Shown: positions 37,266 through 47,053 of the stretch, in pieces
Numbering within the stretch: position 1 is the stretch's first letter
Layout: each line of letters begins with the position of its first letter
Assembly (NCBI RefSeq): GCF_902702915.1
Contig: NZ_LR738849.1
Coordinates: forward strand, 744,001-808,000
Reading direction: 5' to 3'
From: Desulfovibrio sp. 86
GTDB lineage: Bacteria; Desulfobacterota; Desulfovibrionia; Desulfovibrionales; Desulfovibrionaceae
Length of the DNA stretch: 64,000 nt
Made by a program: the position numbers and the translations under genes
Notes under the pieces: model-generated
Told to the model about the DNA's origin: nothing
The model's input: only the letters and a program-made list of their open reading frames with translations
Databases searched by the model: none

Positions 37266-39172
37266 ATGGCTTTGACCTCTGTACCCGGAGACAGCTGCCA
37301 GAAAATCTGTGTGGCGTTGATTTTGACGGCATCAGAAGAAAAACCGTTATCGCGGAACACCACGCGCAAAGGCTTAGCGCGGGCAAGTTCTTTGATCAGC
37401 TCCTCGGTAAGGCCGGTATCAAAGCAGGCCACAAGGACGTTTTCATCCACGAAGAAGACTGTTTTACCCAGGATGGTTTCCTTGCGGATGGGCAGGGTCA
37501 AATCCACGCCCCAGTCCAGCAACACCTGGAAGAGCAAGTCTTCCGGTGTGCGACCCAACTTGATGTTGTCGGTCATCATGTCCAGCATGGACTGGTTCAG
37601 TGTGTCTGGCGTGTAATACACGTCGGCCATGTTGGATGAGTCAACTTTGAGGACGCGGAAGCCGATGTCCAGCGGGGTATTGCGCTGTGTATCAGGGGCA
37701 AGCAAGCTGGCTTGGGCGTTCTGGTTTTGCTGTGCGTCAAGTTCCGCCTTGATCTTGGCTCCGGCCCTGCGGATGCGCTCTTTGCCTATCTCCGCAATGG
37801 TTGTGTAGCCCGCTTTATAGGCTTCGGACTTTTCGTCACACGGCTCTGGCAACTGAACCATGATGAATTGGCGTTTGCCGCCGTCTTCAGCGTTGAGCTG
37901 CATAACAGCGTGAGCTGTGGTGGCAGAGCCGGAGAAGAAGTCGAGGATGATGTCGCACTCGGTTTTTGAAGATATTCTTAAGCAGCGTTCAATCAATCCA
38001 ATCGGTTTTGGATTATCAAAAATATGACTAGAAAATAAACGCTTCACTTCCCCAGTACCAATATTTCCCTCTGGCAAATCATCCCATAGGGTATCTGCAA
38101 TTTGCCCTTCATTTTCTCTTTCATTCCAATAGCACTTCTCACGCAGGGTATTACCATCAAGATACAATCGACCATCATTTTCTAGAGATTTTATTTTTTG
38201 CTGAATCATGCGCCAGCCTTTAGATGGGCATGACCATATTTTACCCGTATTATCTTCATAGTCATAAGTCGTTTCTGGTCCTGGCGATTTTGTTTTTTGC
38301 AATGAAACAGTACAGTATTTACCTCTTCCATCTTTATCATCTCTGTTATAAGTTGCAACAGTAGAGTCTGATAGCGGCTTATAAACATTCATTAAGCTAT
38401 ATATTAAAGATTTTGAGAACATTAGAATATATTCAATATTTACAGGAAACTCGCGTGACACTGTTTTACCACTGCTATTTTTTTTCCAAACAAAGTGGTT
38501 TATAAAATTTTCATTCCCAAAAATAGCACTACACAATTTTTCCATATTGGCAATTTCATTGTCATCAATGGAAATAAATAGCAGGCCATCCTCCCTTAAC
38601 AAATTCCTAGCCAGTTTCAACCTAGGATACATCATGCTCAACCAATCAGAGTGAAAACGTCCGTTGCTTTCTGTGTTCGCAACAAGCCAGTTCCCTTCCT
38701 CGTCTTTTTGGTTGGAGCGGCGCAAGAATTCGTCAGTATTTTCTGCAAAGTCGTCTTCATAGATGAAGTCATTGCCCGTGTTGTACGGCGGGTCAATGTA
38801 GATCATCTTGACCTTGCCCAGATAGGTCTCTTGAAGGAGCTTTAAAGCATCAAGGTTGTCGCCCTCGATATATAAATTCTTGGTGGTATCAAAATCCACG
38901 CTCTCTTCACGGCAAGGGCGCAAGGTTTTGGCAATGGGCGCATTGGCGGCAAGCAGAGCTTCACGCTTGCCCGGCCAGTCAAGGCGGTATCGCTCTTGCG
39001 GCCCTTCCACGATAGATTCGGACAACTCTTGCCGCAGCAGGTCAAAGTCTACCGCCAGCTTCACCTTGCCATCTTCATCTCTGGCCTCGGTCACGCAATT
39101 GGGGAAAAGCTCGCGGATGCGGGACATATTTTCTTGGGTCAGGTTCGGGGAGTGCATTTTGAGTTTATCCAT
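37262..39172 (-). CDS. mod: Type III DNA methyltransferase, Mod subunit
   Basis: Mod recognises the target and methylates adenine N6. The 636-residue product has the catalytic DPPYNTGNDF (Asp127-Pro-Pro-Tyr) and the AdoMet-binding DFFSGSATTA near 411-420, the beta-type order. The segment between them, target recognition, is more AT-rich than the rest, suggesting exchange. It begins two bases after the HEPN-like gene and overlaps the RhuM start. Confidence 0.94.
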   Translation of the reverse strand: MDKLKMHSPNLTQENMSRIRELFPNCVTEARDEDGKVKLAVDFDLLRQELSESIVEGPQERYRLDWPGKREALLAANAPIAKTLRPCREESVDFDTTKNLYIEGDNLDALKLLQETYLGKVKMIYIDPPYNTGNDFIYEDDFAENTDEFLRRSNQKDEEGNWLVANTESNGRFHSDWLSMMYPRLKLARNLLREDGLLFISIDDNEIANMEKLCSAIFGNENFINHFVWKKNSSGKTVSREFPVNIEYILMFSKSLIYSLMNVYKPLSDSTVATYNRDDKDGRGKYCTVSLQKTKSPGPETTYDYEDNTGKIWSCPSKGWRMIQQKIKSLENDGRLYLDGNTLREKCYWNERENEGQIADTLWDDLPEGNIGTGEVKRLFSSHIFDNPKPIGLIERCLRISSKTECDIILDFFSGSATTAHAVMQLNAEDGGKRQFIMVQLPEPCDEKSEAYKAGYTTIAEIGKERIRRAGAKIKAELDAQQNQNAQASLLAPDTQRNTPLDIGFRVLKVDSSNMADVYYTPDTLNQSMLDMMTDNIKLGRTPEDLLFQVLLDWGVDLTLPIRKETILGKTVFFVDENVLVACFDTGLTEELIKELARAKPLRVVFRDNGFSSDAVKINATQIFWQLSPGTEVKAI

Positions 39173-39174
39173 GG

Positions 39175-40062
39175 CTAGGCCTTTGTTCTGTATAGGGGGA
39201 TAGTATTAAATTGTATTTCTTCCATAAGTCGAGGATATCCGCCAAGACGTCTTGCTATTGCCTCAAATCTTGGAAGTAATGGGGTAGTATCTTCTCTATC
39301 CTCAATGTTAAGATGTGATTGCTGTTTCCAGATATACTGCAAATTTTGAGTGTCGTATTTATCAGCCCTCTTGAGGTACAATTCACACTCTTCAATGTCA
39401 TCTTCATATTTTTTCAAAAATATTAAATAGATATCTGAGAGTATTTCGCTTAGGTAGCCGTAAAACTCTCCGGACAAGGCGTATACAGAATTTTTAATAT
39501 TCTTTTCAAGGTAATCATATCCGCCATTTTTGAAGTTGTCCCGCGCATCACCATCCATAAAGTCTCTAATTTCTTGCAAAAAACTATGAGGAAACTTCAT
39601 GTCTACAAATTTTTTACCTTGCGAAAAAATGTGGCTATCTGTAGCTGAAAAAATTGGAACTAACGTATGCGTTTGATAATTTCGCAATGACTTAAAAAAA
39701 TCAAACGCTTCATTATTCTTAAATTTCTCTTCAAACTCTTGCTTTGGCAATAGCCATGTATTCTGAATTGCATCACGAAAAGGTAGCACTGTTTGTAAAA
39801 ATGCAAATAAATAGTAGTTAGCCTCGGACTTAAACCCAAGCATCACTTCTGTGCTCTTTTCGCTGAGATTATCCATATAGCATAACAAACTATACAGTTT
39901 TACCAGAGAAAGATGTGCATAGAAAAGCAGTTGATTAGCAGAAAATATTTTTTCGAACACTTCTACACTATAGGCCTCCATAATTTTGCGCTGTACTGCT
40001 TTCCTATTTTTGACAAAGTATTCAATAAAGTTGTCATTATTCCATGAAAAATTATTAGCCAT
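39175..40062 (-). CDS. HEPN-like protein of unknown function
   Basis: The 295-residue product is strongly helical in appearance and AT-rich compared with its neighbours. It contains an R-x4-H motif (R127 NYQT H132 in SLRNYQTHTL), the core of HEPN RNase or toxin families. The match is a motif hit only. The start follows GAGGTG at 5 nt; a GTG two codons upstream was not chosen. It is inserted between the DUF4391 gene (50 nt) and mod (2 nt), with no overlap on either side, unlike the other junctions. Confidence 0.55.
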   Translation of the reverse strand: MANNFSWNNDNFIEYFVKNRKAVQRKIMEAYSVEVFEKIFSANQLLFYAHLSLVKLYSLLCYMDNLSEKSTEVMLGFKSEANYYLFAFLQTVLPFRDAIQNTWLLPKQEFEEKFKNNEAFDFFKSLRNYQTHTLVPIFSATDSHIFSQGKKFVDMKFPHSFLQEIRDFMDGDARDNFKNGGYDYLEKNIKNSVYALSGEFYGYLSEILSDIYLIFLKKYEDDIEECELYLKRADKYDTQNLQYIWKQQSHLNIEDREDTTPLLPRFEAIARRLGGYPRLMEEIQFNTIPLYRTKA

Positions 40063-40112
40063 CTTCACCTCGAAATTTTTGCAGGCTCACTACAATGTTT
40101 TAGATTAGCACT

Positions 40113-40778
40113 TTAAACATCAATAAGAGCCTTGAAGACTAGCTGTAACTCCCGCTTCTCCGCATTCATCGCCACCTTCCGATTAAACTGCCTTTCCTTG
40201 GCAAGCCGTGCCTCACACCGCTCCAACTCACGCTGCAATTGCCCGATCTGGTCCATGCGGTCAACCTGCGTCTGCAAACTCTCCCCTTGGCGTGGCGGAT
40301 AGGGCAGCAGCGGTGCCAAAAGCTGCGCGTAGAGCGCCTCAAGGTCAAACACCACTGGCAGCGGCTGGCGTGGCGTACCCTCTGGCAGCCAGTCAGTGGC
40401 AAAATAGGTGCTAATGACACTTTTTGCGGCGTCAGCCTCACTGGGCCGCTTATAGGCGGCAATACTCTTGACGTTGCCCTCGTGATGCAGCTCAAAAACA
40501 AGTGGAAAAGGGATGGCCTGGTCGATACAGCGCAGCGCCTCTGGCTTCAGTTCTCCAGTTTTGAGGGCGATATGGAATATCTGAATTTCTGGAACAGCGG
40601 CTGTACCTTGCACATTGATGGTTTCGGTTGCCAGTTTATACTGCCAGACTATCTGCTCAATCTGGCGAACAAACAGTTCTTTCACGGCAGTGGTGGGCTG
40701 GGTGCGCTCATAGATTTTACTCTTGGGCAGCACCCGACCAAATGCGGCGTTGGTAGGATAGGCAAAGAGAGTTGTCAC
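40113..40778 (-). CDS. DUF4391-family protein
   Basis: The 221-residue product has the DUF4391 order of segments: an N-terminal helical part (AYPTNAAFGRVLPKSKIYER), the FHIALKTGELKPEALRCIDQAIPFPLVFEL region, and a C-terminal coiled coil (QLQRELERCEARLAKERQFNRKVAMN) followed by ELQLVF. The role is unknown; it commonly neighbours helicases and type III-like genes. Its start overlaps the helicase stop by 4 nt. Confidence 0.82.
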   Translation of the reverse strand: MTTLFAYPTNAAFGRVLPKSKIYERTQPTTAVKELFVRQIEQIVWQYKLATETINVQGTAAVPEIQIFHIALKTGELKPEALRCIDQAIPFPLVFELHHEGNVKSIAAYKRPSEADAAKSVISTYFATDWLPEGTPRQPLPVVFDLEALYAQLLAPLLPYPPRQGESLQTQVDRMDQIGQLQRELERCEARLAKERQFNRKVAMNAEKRELQLVFKALIDV

Positions 40779-43700
40779 TGCGCCTCCTGCACTACCAAGA
40801 AGGCAATAAGCTCAAAGTCATCAAGCCCAGAAATAGCATTGGTCAGGGCTGTGGTTTTGCCGCCGGTGAACAGGCTGTCAATGTCCTTTTCTTCTTTCAC
40901 CACAATCATGGAACGGACAGCCGCACTCAACAGGGTGGAATACGCTTTCATGTCCCTGCCTTCCTTGGTTTGTTGATTAAACAGGCGGCAGACTTCGGCA
41001 ATGGGTTCGCTCTGCCCTTTGCAGGAGGTGCGCACAAGATCGAGCAGTCTTTTTACTTCCGAGTGGTAGGCGACAACCTCTCCATCCTTGGCAACATACA
41101 CAAGGTAGTAGGGGTGAAGACGATTGTGCTGTTGAACGGTGGCCCCGTCATTACGATTGCGCAAAGCAAAAATAGCACCGGGCCTAAGCCCTAAAGCCAG
41201 TTGTGCAGGAACAACGGCGTGCATTCCCTTGGGGGCAAGCTCCATATCGCCGTGCGCTTTGACGTAACCCAGAAGATCCATACGAAAATCATTCAGTCCC
41301 AAGTCGGTTATGGAAACGCCCGTTTTTAGGTCTTCCAGCTCAATGACCTCATCCTGAAGGCGGCGGAGTTGCTCTTTGCGGTAACTCACTTCGCTGCTTT
41401 GCGCGGTGAGCATGTTGTCATCGCCGGTAGCCGTCACGTCCGCAATCATCATGCGGGTTTCCACGCGTTCCTTGAGGTTTATGTATTCGTCAAGGGAGAT
41501 GTCCGGCCAGTAATTGACGAGCTGAATATGGGTGTTGCGGGAGCCTATGCGGTCGATACGCCCAAAACGCTGAATAATACGCACGGGGTTCCAGTGTATG
41601 TCGTAATTGATCAGGTAGTCACAGTCTTGAAGGTTTTGCCCTTCAGAAATGCAATCCGTACCGATAAGCAAATCAATCTGATGAGGTTCATCCGGCAGTG
41701 CCAGCGCCTTTTCTTTGCTGATAGGCGAAAAAAGCGTTAGAATTGACTGAAAATCATAGCTTTTCTTCAGGGTTGACTTGGGTGCATCCTTGCCTGTGAC
41801 TTTGCCGGTGTGCAGCCCCCTTGCCCTAAGTAGTGGGGCAAGGTTGTCGTACAGGTAGTTGGCAGTGTCGGCGAAGGCTGTAAAAATGAGCACCTTCTTG
41901 TTGTCAGGATTGAGGGGAGCTACAATTTTTTTCTGAATCAGCTCCTGAAGATGTTGCAGTTTGGCATCGTCTTCAGGGGTAACTTTGTTCATGGAAGCCA
42001 GCAAAGCGGTAATGACGGCAAGATCGGCAGATAAATCGGCTTCCCATGAGGGCAAATCCATATCTGCAAGATGTATTTTAACCTTGCCGCCGACAGGTTC
42101 ACCGGAAAACACAGGCACGTCATCGTCATCGGCATCCAGAGTTTCCAGCCGATCACTCCAGTCAGTGACGTCTCCACTCCCCGACTGCTTGAAGGCCTGG
42201 ATGCGCGAAAGCATCTGAACATGGTTTTCATGCAGGCCACTGAGCGTCAGCCTGAAGGCCTCAACAGAGCTTTCGAGGCGTTTCAGGAGGTTGGTGGTCA
42301 TCAAAGCTTGTAGGCTGCGTTCTCGGTCAGCTTGACGGAATTTGCTTCTTCCACCTTCCACCTGCGTGTCATACCGTTCCTCGTAATTTCTCAGACGGCT
42401 GGGCAGAATGTAGCTTATGGGCGCATAAACGGAGAGCTTGAGCTGCGATAATGCTGCAAAAATACCGTTAAAATCGGGAACATCAGCCCGTGCTGTCAAA
42501 GGGCAGCGGAAAGAAAGAGGCTTGAGTCGCTCTGGAAAAGGGCCAATGTCCTTGGTGTCGTAAAAAGCCTGAATGTGTTTGCGCGAGCGGGCGATGGTTA
42601 CGCAGTCGAGCAGCTCGAAAAAATCAAAATCAAGTGTATCCAGAATGGCCTTTGCCGTGCGCTTTTCTGGGGGGAGCTTGGCCCATTGATTGAAGGCAAC
42701 CTGGGCGCGTCGAAAGACCTCTTCTACGCTTCGTTGACTGCGTAGTTTGTTGCTGAGGTTTTCAGAATCGCCTTCATAAGCCAGAGCCAATTGATTGCGT
42801 AAGTCGCTGAAACGATTGTTGACCGGCGTAGCGGAAAGCATAAGTACCTTTGTTTTTACGCCATTTTTGATGACCTTATTCATCAATTTTTGATATCTGG
42901 TTTCCCTATCTTTAAATGCCTCATTATTTCTGAAGTTATGCGATTCATCAATGACAACAAGATCGTAATTACCCCAGTTGATGCGGTTGAGCGGGATTCC
43001 AAAAGATACACCTGATGTTCTTGAAAGATCAGTGTGGCAAAGCACATCGTAATTAAAGCGGTCTTTGGAAAAAATATTTGTATTGAGATTACTGTTGTAG
43101 TTCAGCCAGTTGTCAGAGAGCTTCTTGGGGCAAAGAACAAGAACAGAGCGATTGCGCAATTCGTAGTACTTTATGACAGCAAGTGCAGTGAATGTTTTAC
43201 CCAGGCCAACACTGTCAGCAAGAATACATCCATTGTATGTTTCCAGCTTATTGATGATGCCTACAGCAGCGTCCTTCTGGTAGTTAAAAAGCTTCTGCCA
43301 TACAAGTGTATCTTGGTAGCCAGTTCTGTCATTTGGCAAAACGTCTTCATCAATATCGCTAAGAAATTCACTGAAAATATTATAAAGAATAAGAAAATAA
43401 ATTCTTTCAGGGGAATTTTCATGATAGACTGATTCAATATGGTCGCAAACAATGGACGTCACTTCTTCGAGCTTGTCGGAGTCATTCCAGATTTGCTCAA
43501 AAAGCTGAAGATATGTACCTGTAAATGTTGGCTCATCGAACCTGTTTACAATATTCGAAACAGCATCACCTTTTTGATACCCAATATCCACTGCTGTAAA
43601 ACCGTGCAGCGGCATATAGGCCACATCCTGTTCTTCCTGCTGAATACAGGCAAATTGCTGCATTGGTGCTTTAGTTTTATTTGAACGAAAAACAGCTTTG

Positions 43701-44041
43701 CTTCGCATCCACTCGGCGCACTCCCGCGCAATTGCTCGCTGTGTTAATTTGTTTCTGAGCTGTATCTCAAATTCTGAGCCATAGAGACTTTTTTCTCGTT
43801 CTTTTTTGGGGATAAAAAACTCTCGACGTTCTTTGTGTATCTTGCCTGTAACTTCATCAGCAATAAAGGCTGGTGATGTAAATATAAACTGTAAAGAATC
43901 AATTTTTGCAAGCTCAAACTTGAGAGATTCGTATGCATATATCGAAAAGCACGAAGCTGCAATTTTAAGTTTACTTTTCTTGTTCAATGATTTTTTAAGA
44001 TCATCGCCAAGCAATGAATTGATATTATCAATAATTTTCAT
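40775..44041 (-). CDS. SNF2-like DEAD/DEAH helicase with PLD-like N-terminus
   Basis: The 1088-residue product has an N-terminal part (about 1-130) resembling helicase-linked PLD-like domains, without a clear HKD. An SF2 core follows: motif I ADSVGLGKT, motif II VVIDESHNFRN, motif III LMLSATPVN, then the C-terminal RecA-like lobe with GTDCISEGQNLQDCDYLINYD and RFGRIDRIGS. Such helicases occur with DUF4391 and type III-like methylases in defence islands. Its 5' third is AT-rich. It is first in the operon and gives the operon its likely promoter region upstream. Confidence 0.9.
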   Translation of the reverse strand: MKIIDNINSLLGDDLKKSLNKKSKLKIAASCFSIYAYESLKFELAKIDSLQFIFTSPAFIADEVTGKIHKERREFFIPKKEREKSLYGSEFEIQLRNKLTQRAIARECAEWMRSKAVFRSNKTKAPMQQFACIQQEEQDVAYMPLHGFTAVDIGYQKGDAVSNIVNRFDEPTFTGTYLQLFEQIWNDSDKLEEVTSIVCDHIESVYHENSPERIYFLILYNIFSEFLSDIDEDVLPNDRTGYQDTLVWQKLFNYQKDAAVGIINKLETYNGCILADSVGLGKTFTALAVIKYYELRNRSVLVLCPKKLSDNWLNYNSNLNTNIFSKDRFNYDVLCHTDLSRTSGVSFGIPLNRINWGNYDLVVIDESHNFRNNEAFKDRETRYQKLMNKVIKNGVKTKVLMLSATPVNNRFSDLRNQLALAYEGDSENLSNKLRSQRSVEEVFRRAQVAFNQWAKLPPEKRTAKAILDTLDFDFFELLDCVTIARSRKHIQAFYDTKDIGPFPERLKPLSFRCPLTARADVPDFNGIFAALSQLKLSVYAPISYILPSRLRNYEERYDTQVEGGRSKFRQADRERSLQALMTTNLLKRLESSVEAFRLTLSGLHENHVQMLSRIQAFKQSGSGDVTDWSDRLETLDADDDDVPVFSGEPVGGKVKIHLADMDLPSWEADLSADLAVITALLASMNKVTPEDDAKLQHLQELIQKKIVAPLNPDNKKVLIFTAFADTANYLYDNLAPLLRARGLHTGKVTGKDAPKSTLKKSYDFQSILTLFSPISKEKALALPDEPHQIDLLIGTDCISEGQNLQDCDYLINYDIHWNPVRIIQRFGRIDRIGSRNTHIQLVNYWPDISLDEYINLKERVETRMMIADVTATGDDNMLTAQSSEVSYRKEQLRRLQDEVIELEDLKTGVSITDLGLNDFRMDLLGYVKAHGDMELAPKGMHAVVPAQLALGLRPGAIFALRNRNDGATVQQHNRLHPYYLVYVAKDGEVVAYHSEVKRLLDLVRTSCKGQSEPIAEVCRLFNQQTKEGRDMKAYSTLLSAAVRSMIVVKEEKDIDSLFTGGKTTALTNAISGLDDFELIAFLVVQEAQ

Positions 44042-44946
44042 CCGGCTTTACCTTCAAAATTATCCCTACTGAATCCCTAGCTGTTACCTGCTGACGCAGA
44101 GCTAATTGCACCTGCGCATCTCAGAAGGCAAGTGTCAGACGAATTAGACGATGCTCGCGTTCAATATATCGAATTGAAAATACGCTTGGAAAACTGAATT
44201 ACGCGGTTTCAAGTTCAAAGTGCAACACCCAGTCCTTGGGTATTGGCGTCTTCTAAAAAAACTTCATAGGGTGTCTTAAACCCAAGGCATTTTCTAGGCC
44301 GCCAGTTCAAGCGGCACATTGCCGCTATGATCTCATCTTGCGTGACCGATGCCAAGCTTACCCCCTTGGGGAAGTATTGGCGTAGAAGGCCATTGGAGTT
44401 CTCGTTCAAGCCACGCTCCCACGAATGGTAGGGGTGCGCAAAAAATCCCTGAGCCTCGAGTGTAGCTGACACATCGGCATGGTAGCTGAACTCCTTGCCG
44501 TTATCATAGGTAATAGTCTGAACAAAGTCCTTAATGGGTGTCAAGAGTCCTTCAATGACCCGCCTTACTTCGCTGGCGCTTTTGTTGGGAGCCTTGCCAA
44601 ACAGGAAAAGACGACTTTTACGCTCTGCAAGTGTCACCAAAACGGGGCCTCCTTTACTCCCTTCAACGGTATCAGCCTCCCAGTCACCAAGGCGCGAACG
44701 CTCGTCAACAATAGGCGGCCGTGTGTCTATGCTGATACGCCCCTTGATTTGACCTCGTCTGTCAGGTTTGCCATATCGTCGTTTGCGTTTGCGCTGGCAG
44801 CGCAAATGGCTGTGCAGCGTCCCTCCTCGCCTTTTGTCCGCCAGAATGTACTGGTAAATCCATTCATGACTGAGGGCAAAACCTTTGCGTTTGAGAACTC
44901 CAGAGATTTGCTCCGGACTGAAGTCCTGGTGCAGACACTGTTCAAC

Positions 44947-46159
44947 TGAGGTAGTCGCGACTTGATCTGACAGTAGCCCTTGAAAGAGAAGGGACTCTCC
45001 GTTTTGATGGAAGTGTAAACGCACCATCAAACAGGGTACTATGCCCACGGAGAATCCCAATGGAAAGCTTCAATCAAAACGTCATCAAGCACAAGACCGG
45101 ACTTCTGAATCTCGCCGCCGAACTCGGCAACATTTCCAAGGCCTGCCGCGTCATGGGCTTTTCGAGAGACACCTTTTACCGGTATCAAACAGCACGAGAT
45201 GCCGGGGGCGTCGAGGCGCTGTTTGATGTCAGCAGGCGCAAACCCAATCTGAAAAATCGTGTTGAAGAAGCCACGGAAGTCGCCGTGACCACTTTTGCCA
45301 TCGATTTTCCCGCCCACGGGCAAGTGCGGGCCAGTAACGAGTTGCGTAAACAAGGTGTATTTGTTTCTCCCTCCGGAGTGCGTTCCATCTGGATGCGGCA
45401 CGGGCTGGCATCCATGAAACAGCGTTTACGCGCACTGGAAAAGAAGTCCGCCGAGGAAGGCCTTGTGCTGACGGAAGCTCAGGTGCAGGCCCTGGAGCGT
45501 AAAAAGCACGACGACGAAGCCTGTGGTGAAATCGAAACTCACCATCCCGGGTATCTCGGCAGCCAGGACACGTTTTACGTCGGGACCATCAAAGGCGTGG
45601 GGCGCATTTACCAACAAACCTTCGTGGATACATACTCCAAGTGGGCCGCAGCCAAGCTCTACACCACCAAGACGCCCATCACCGGAGCCGATTTGCTCAA
45701 CGACCGAGTTCTGCCGTTCTTTTCCTCACAGGAAATGGGTCTTATCCGTATCCTGACGGACAGGGGCACGGAATACTGCGGCAAGGTTGAACAGCATGAT
45801 TATGAACTATATCTTGGCGTGAACGGCATAGAGCATACCAAAACAAAGGCCAGGCATCCGCAGACAAACGGCATTTGCGAGCGCTTCCACAAAACGATCT
45901 TGCAGGAGTTTTATCAGGTTGCTTTTCGGCGTAAGCTGTATCACTCTCTGGACGAGTTGCAGGTAGACTTGGACGCCTGGATAGACAACTACAATTCAAA
46001 GCGAACTCATCAAGGGAAAATGTGTTGTGGCAGAACGCCTATGCAGACACTCCTTGACGGAAAACAACTTTGGATGGAAAAGGTCGGACAGCTCAACTAA
46101 TCGGACAGAAAAATCCGTCAAAACGGAGAGGACTGTCAGATAAAGTCTAAACTACTACA
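44947..46159 (+). mobile_element. IS481-family insertion sequence in IS30 copy 2
   Basis: The element is 1,213 bp and is flanked by a 7-bp direct repeat GTTCAAC (44940-44946 and 46160-46166). Imperfect terminal inverted repeats begin TGAGGTAGT and TGTAGTAGT and share GACTT-ATCTGACAGT. It carries one complete transposase gene. It looks recent and potentially active. Confidence 0.85.
45060..46100 (+). CDS. IS481-family transposase
   Basis: The 346-residue product has an N-terminal HTH (ISKACRVMGFSRDTFYRY), then an rve-type DDE core: QDTFYVGTIKGVGRIYQQTFVDTYSKW, ILTDRGTEYCG, and the C-terminal RHPQTNGICERFHKT with the third acidic residue. It starts with an ATG after GGAGAATCCC. Transposition activity is plausible since nothing looks broken. 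Confidence 0.93.
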   Translation: MESFNQNVIKHKTGLLNLAAELGNISKACRVMGFSRDTFYRYQTARDAGGVEALFDVSRRKPNLKNRVEEATEVAVTTFAIDFPAHGQVRASNELRKQGVFVSPSGVRSIWMRHGLASMKQRLRALEKKSAEEGLVLTEAQVQALERKKHDDEACGEIETHHPGYLGSQDTFYVGTIKGVGRIYQQTFVDTYSKWAAAKLYTTKTPITGADLLNDRVLPFFSSQEMGLIRILTDRGTEYCGKVEQHDYELYLGVNGIEHTKTKARHPQTNGICERFHKTILQEFYQVAFRRKLYHSLDELQVDLDAWIDNYNSKRTHQGKMCCGRTPMQTLLDGKQLWMEKVGQLN

Positions 46160-46641
46160 GTTCAACATACGTCCATACCTCAAGGCCAATGCGCTTCTTC
46201 CCTTTACTGGTCTGCCTTTTCTGACTGCGCTTGTGTGCCTGCCTGTAGCGGTAGCCACGCGCCCCGGTATTTCGCGCAAGTTCGCGGCTTACAGTTGAGA
46301 CGCTACGGCCTATCGCTTTGGCTATGGCCCTCAGTGACGTTCCACTTTTCACTGCCTGGCAGATGTAGTACCGTTCTTCTCTGGCAAGGTGTGCATAGCC
46401 CATACGCCCCTCAATCTTTGGTTGGATGGAGAGGCTAAAGGGCTATACCACCTTGCCTTTTCATTCAACTTTGAGGGTGTTGCACTTGCAAGTTGAATCC
46501 GCCTTTCTTTCTCAGTAGAGTCTATTGATTTTTTTTGTCAGTACCATTATCAAGCCCCGAGTTTCGAACGCAATCGATTTTTTTTGCAGACTAGAGCCTG
46601 CTCTAATCATTAGCAAGAATCTTTGGAGCAAACGAGGCATA

Positions 46642-46995
46642 ATGGTCGGGTTTTCTGACGGTGGCGGGGCTGCGGCACTACTTGCTGCCATGAGGCAGGA
46701 TGTGACCTTTCTGGGAACAGTTGCAGGCAATCTTGATATTGATGCTTGGGCAAACCTGCAGGGCGTGAGCTAGCTTGCAGAAACTTTGAACCCTAAGGCG
46801 GTGGCTCCATCGCTGCAGCACTTGCCCCAGCGGCATTTAAGCAGCCGCACGGATGCGACCATACCCCCGGAAATCAGCGAGGGGTTCTGTCGAGCAATGA
46901 ACCAGCCAGAAAGTTGCGTTGTTGTTTCAGGCGTGCCGCATGGCGGGGCGTGGCAACGTTACTGGGACTACAATTATTCGGTTCGGGGGCGATGA
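46642..46995 (+). pseudogene. Fragment of an alpha/beta hydrolase
   Basis: A frame reading GFSDGGGAAALLAAMRQDVT has the nucleophile elbow of hydrolases in a changed form (G-x-S-D-G rather than G-x-S-G-G). It continues past an in-frame TAG at 46771 into a C-terminal part with GVPHGGAWQRYW. The N-terminal half is missing, the left edge being at or near the IS30 copy. It is a decayed remnant. Confidence 0.55.
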
Positions 46996-47053
46996 AGCCA
47001 AGGCCAGACTAGGGATGTTGCATCAAACATTGGTATGCGCCCCTCAACTCCTT

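Larger units (their letters stand above)
44215..46403 (-). pseudogene. IS30-family transposase split by insertion
   Basis: The front end (46160-46403) and the back end (44215-44946) are the two halves. The nonsense codon of copy 1 is Gln here, and it keeps VKR-type substitutions (KRRGG). The insertion at the GTTCAAC site separates the halves, so no intact product is made. A chimeric frame reading from the inserted element into the back half is an accident. Confidence 0.9.
44203..46502 (-). mobile_element. IS30-family element, copy 2, split by an IS481-family insertion
   Basis: It has the same 28-bp ends as copy 1 (left from 44203, right to 46502). Its length is about 2,300 bp because a 1.2-kb IS481-type element sits inside the transposase gene. 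Without the insertion it would be about the size of copy 1. Confidence 0.88.

Noticed and set aside
33127..44041. Assignment as DISARM or BREX
   Set aside because: The hallmark genes DUF1998/drmB, pglZ and brxC are absent. A type III R-M pair with extra genes is the better description.
44215..45060. A 281-residue chimeric frame joining the end of the inserted IS481 element to the back of the IS30 transposase
   Set aside because: It arises only because the insertion kept the frame open. It has no ribosome binding site and no N-terminal transposase domain.
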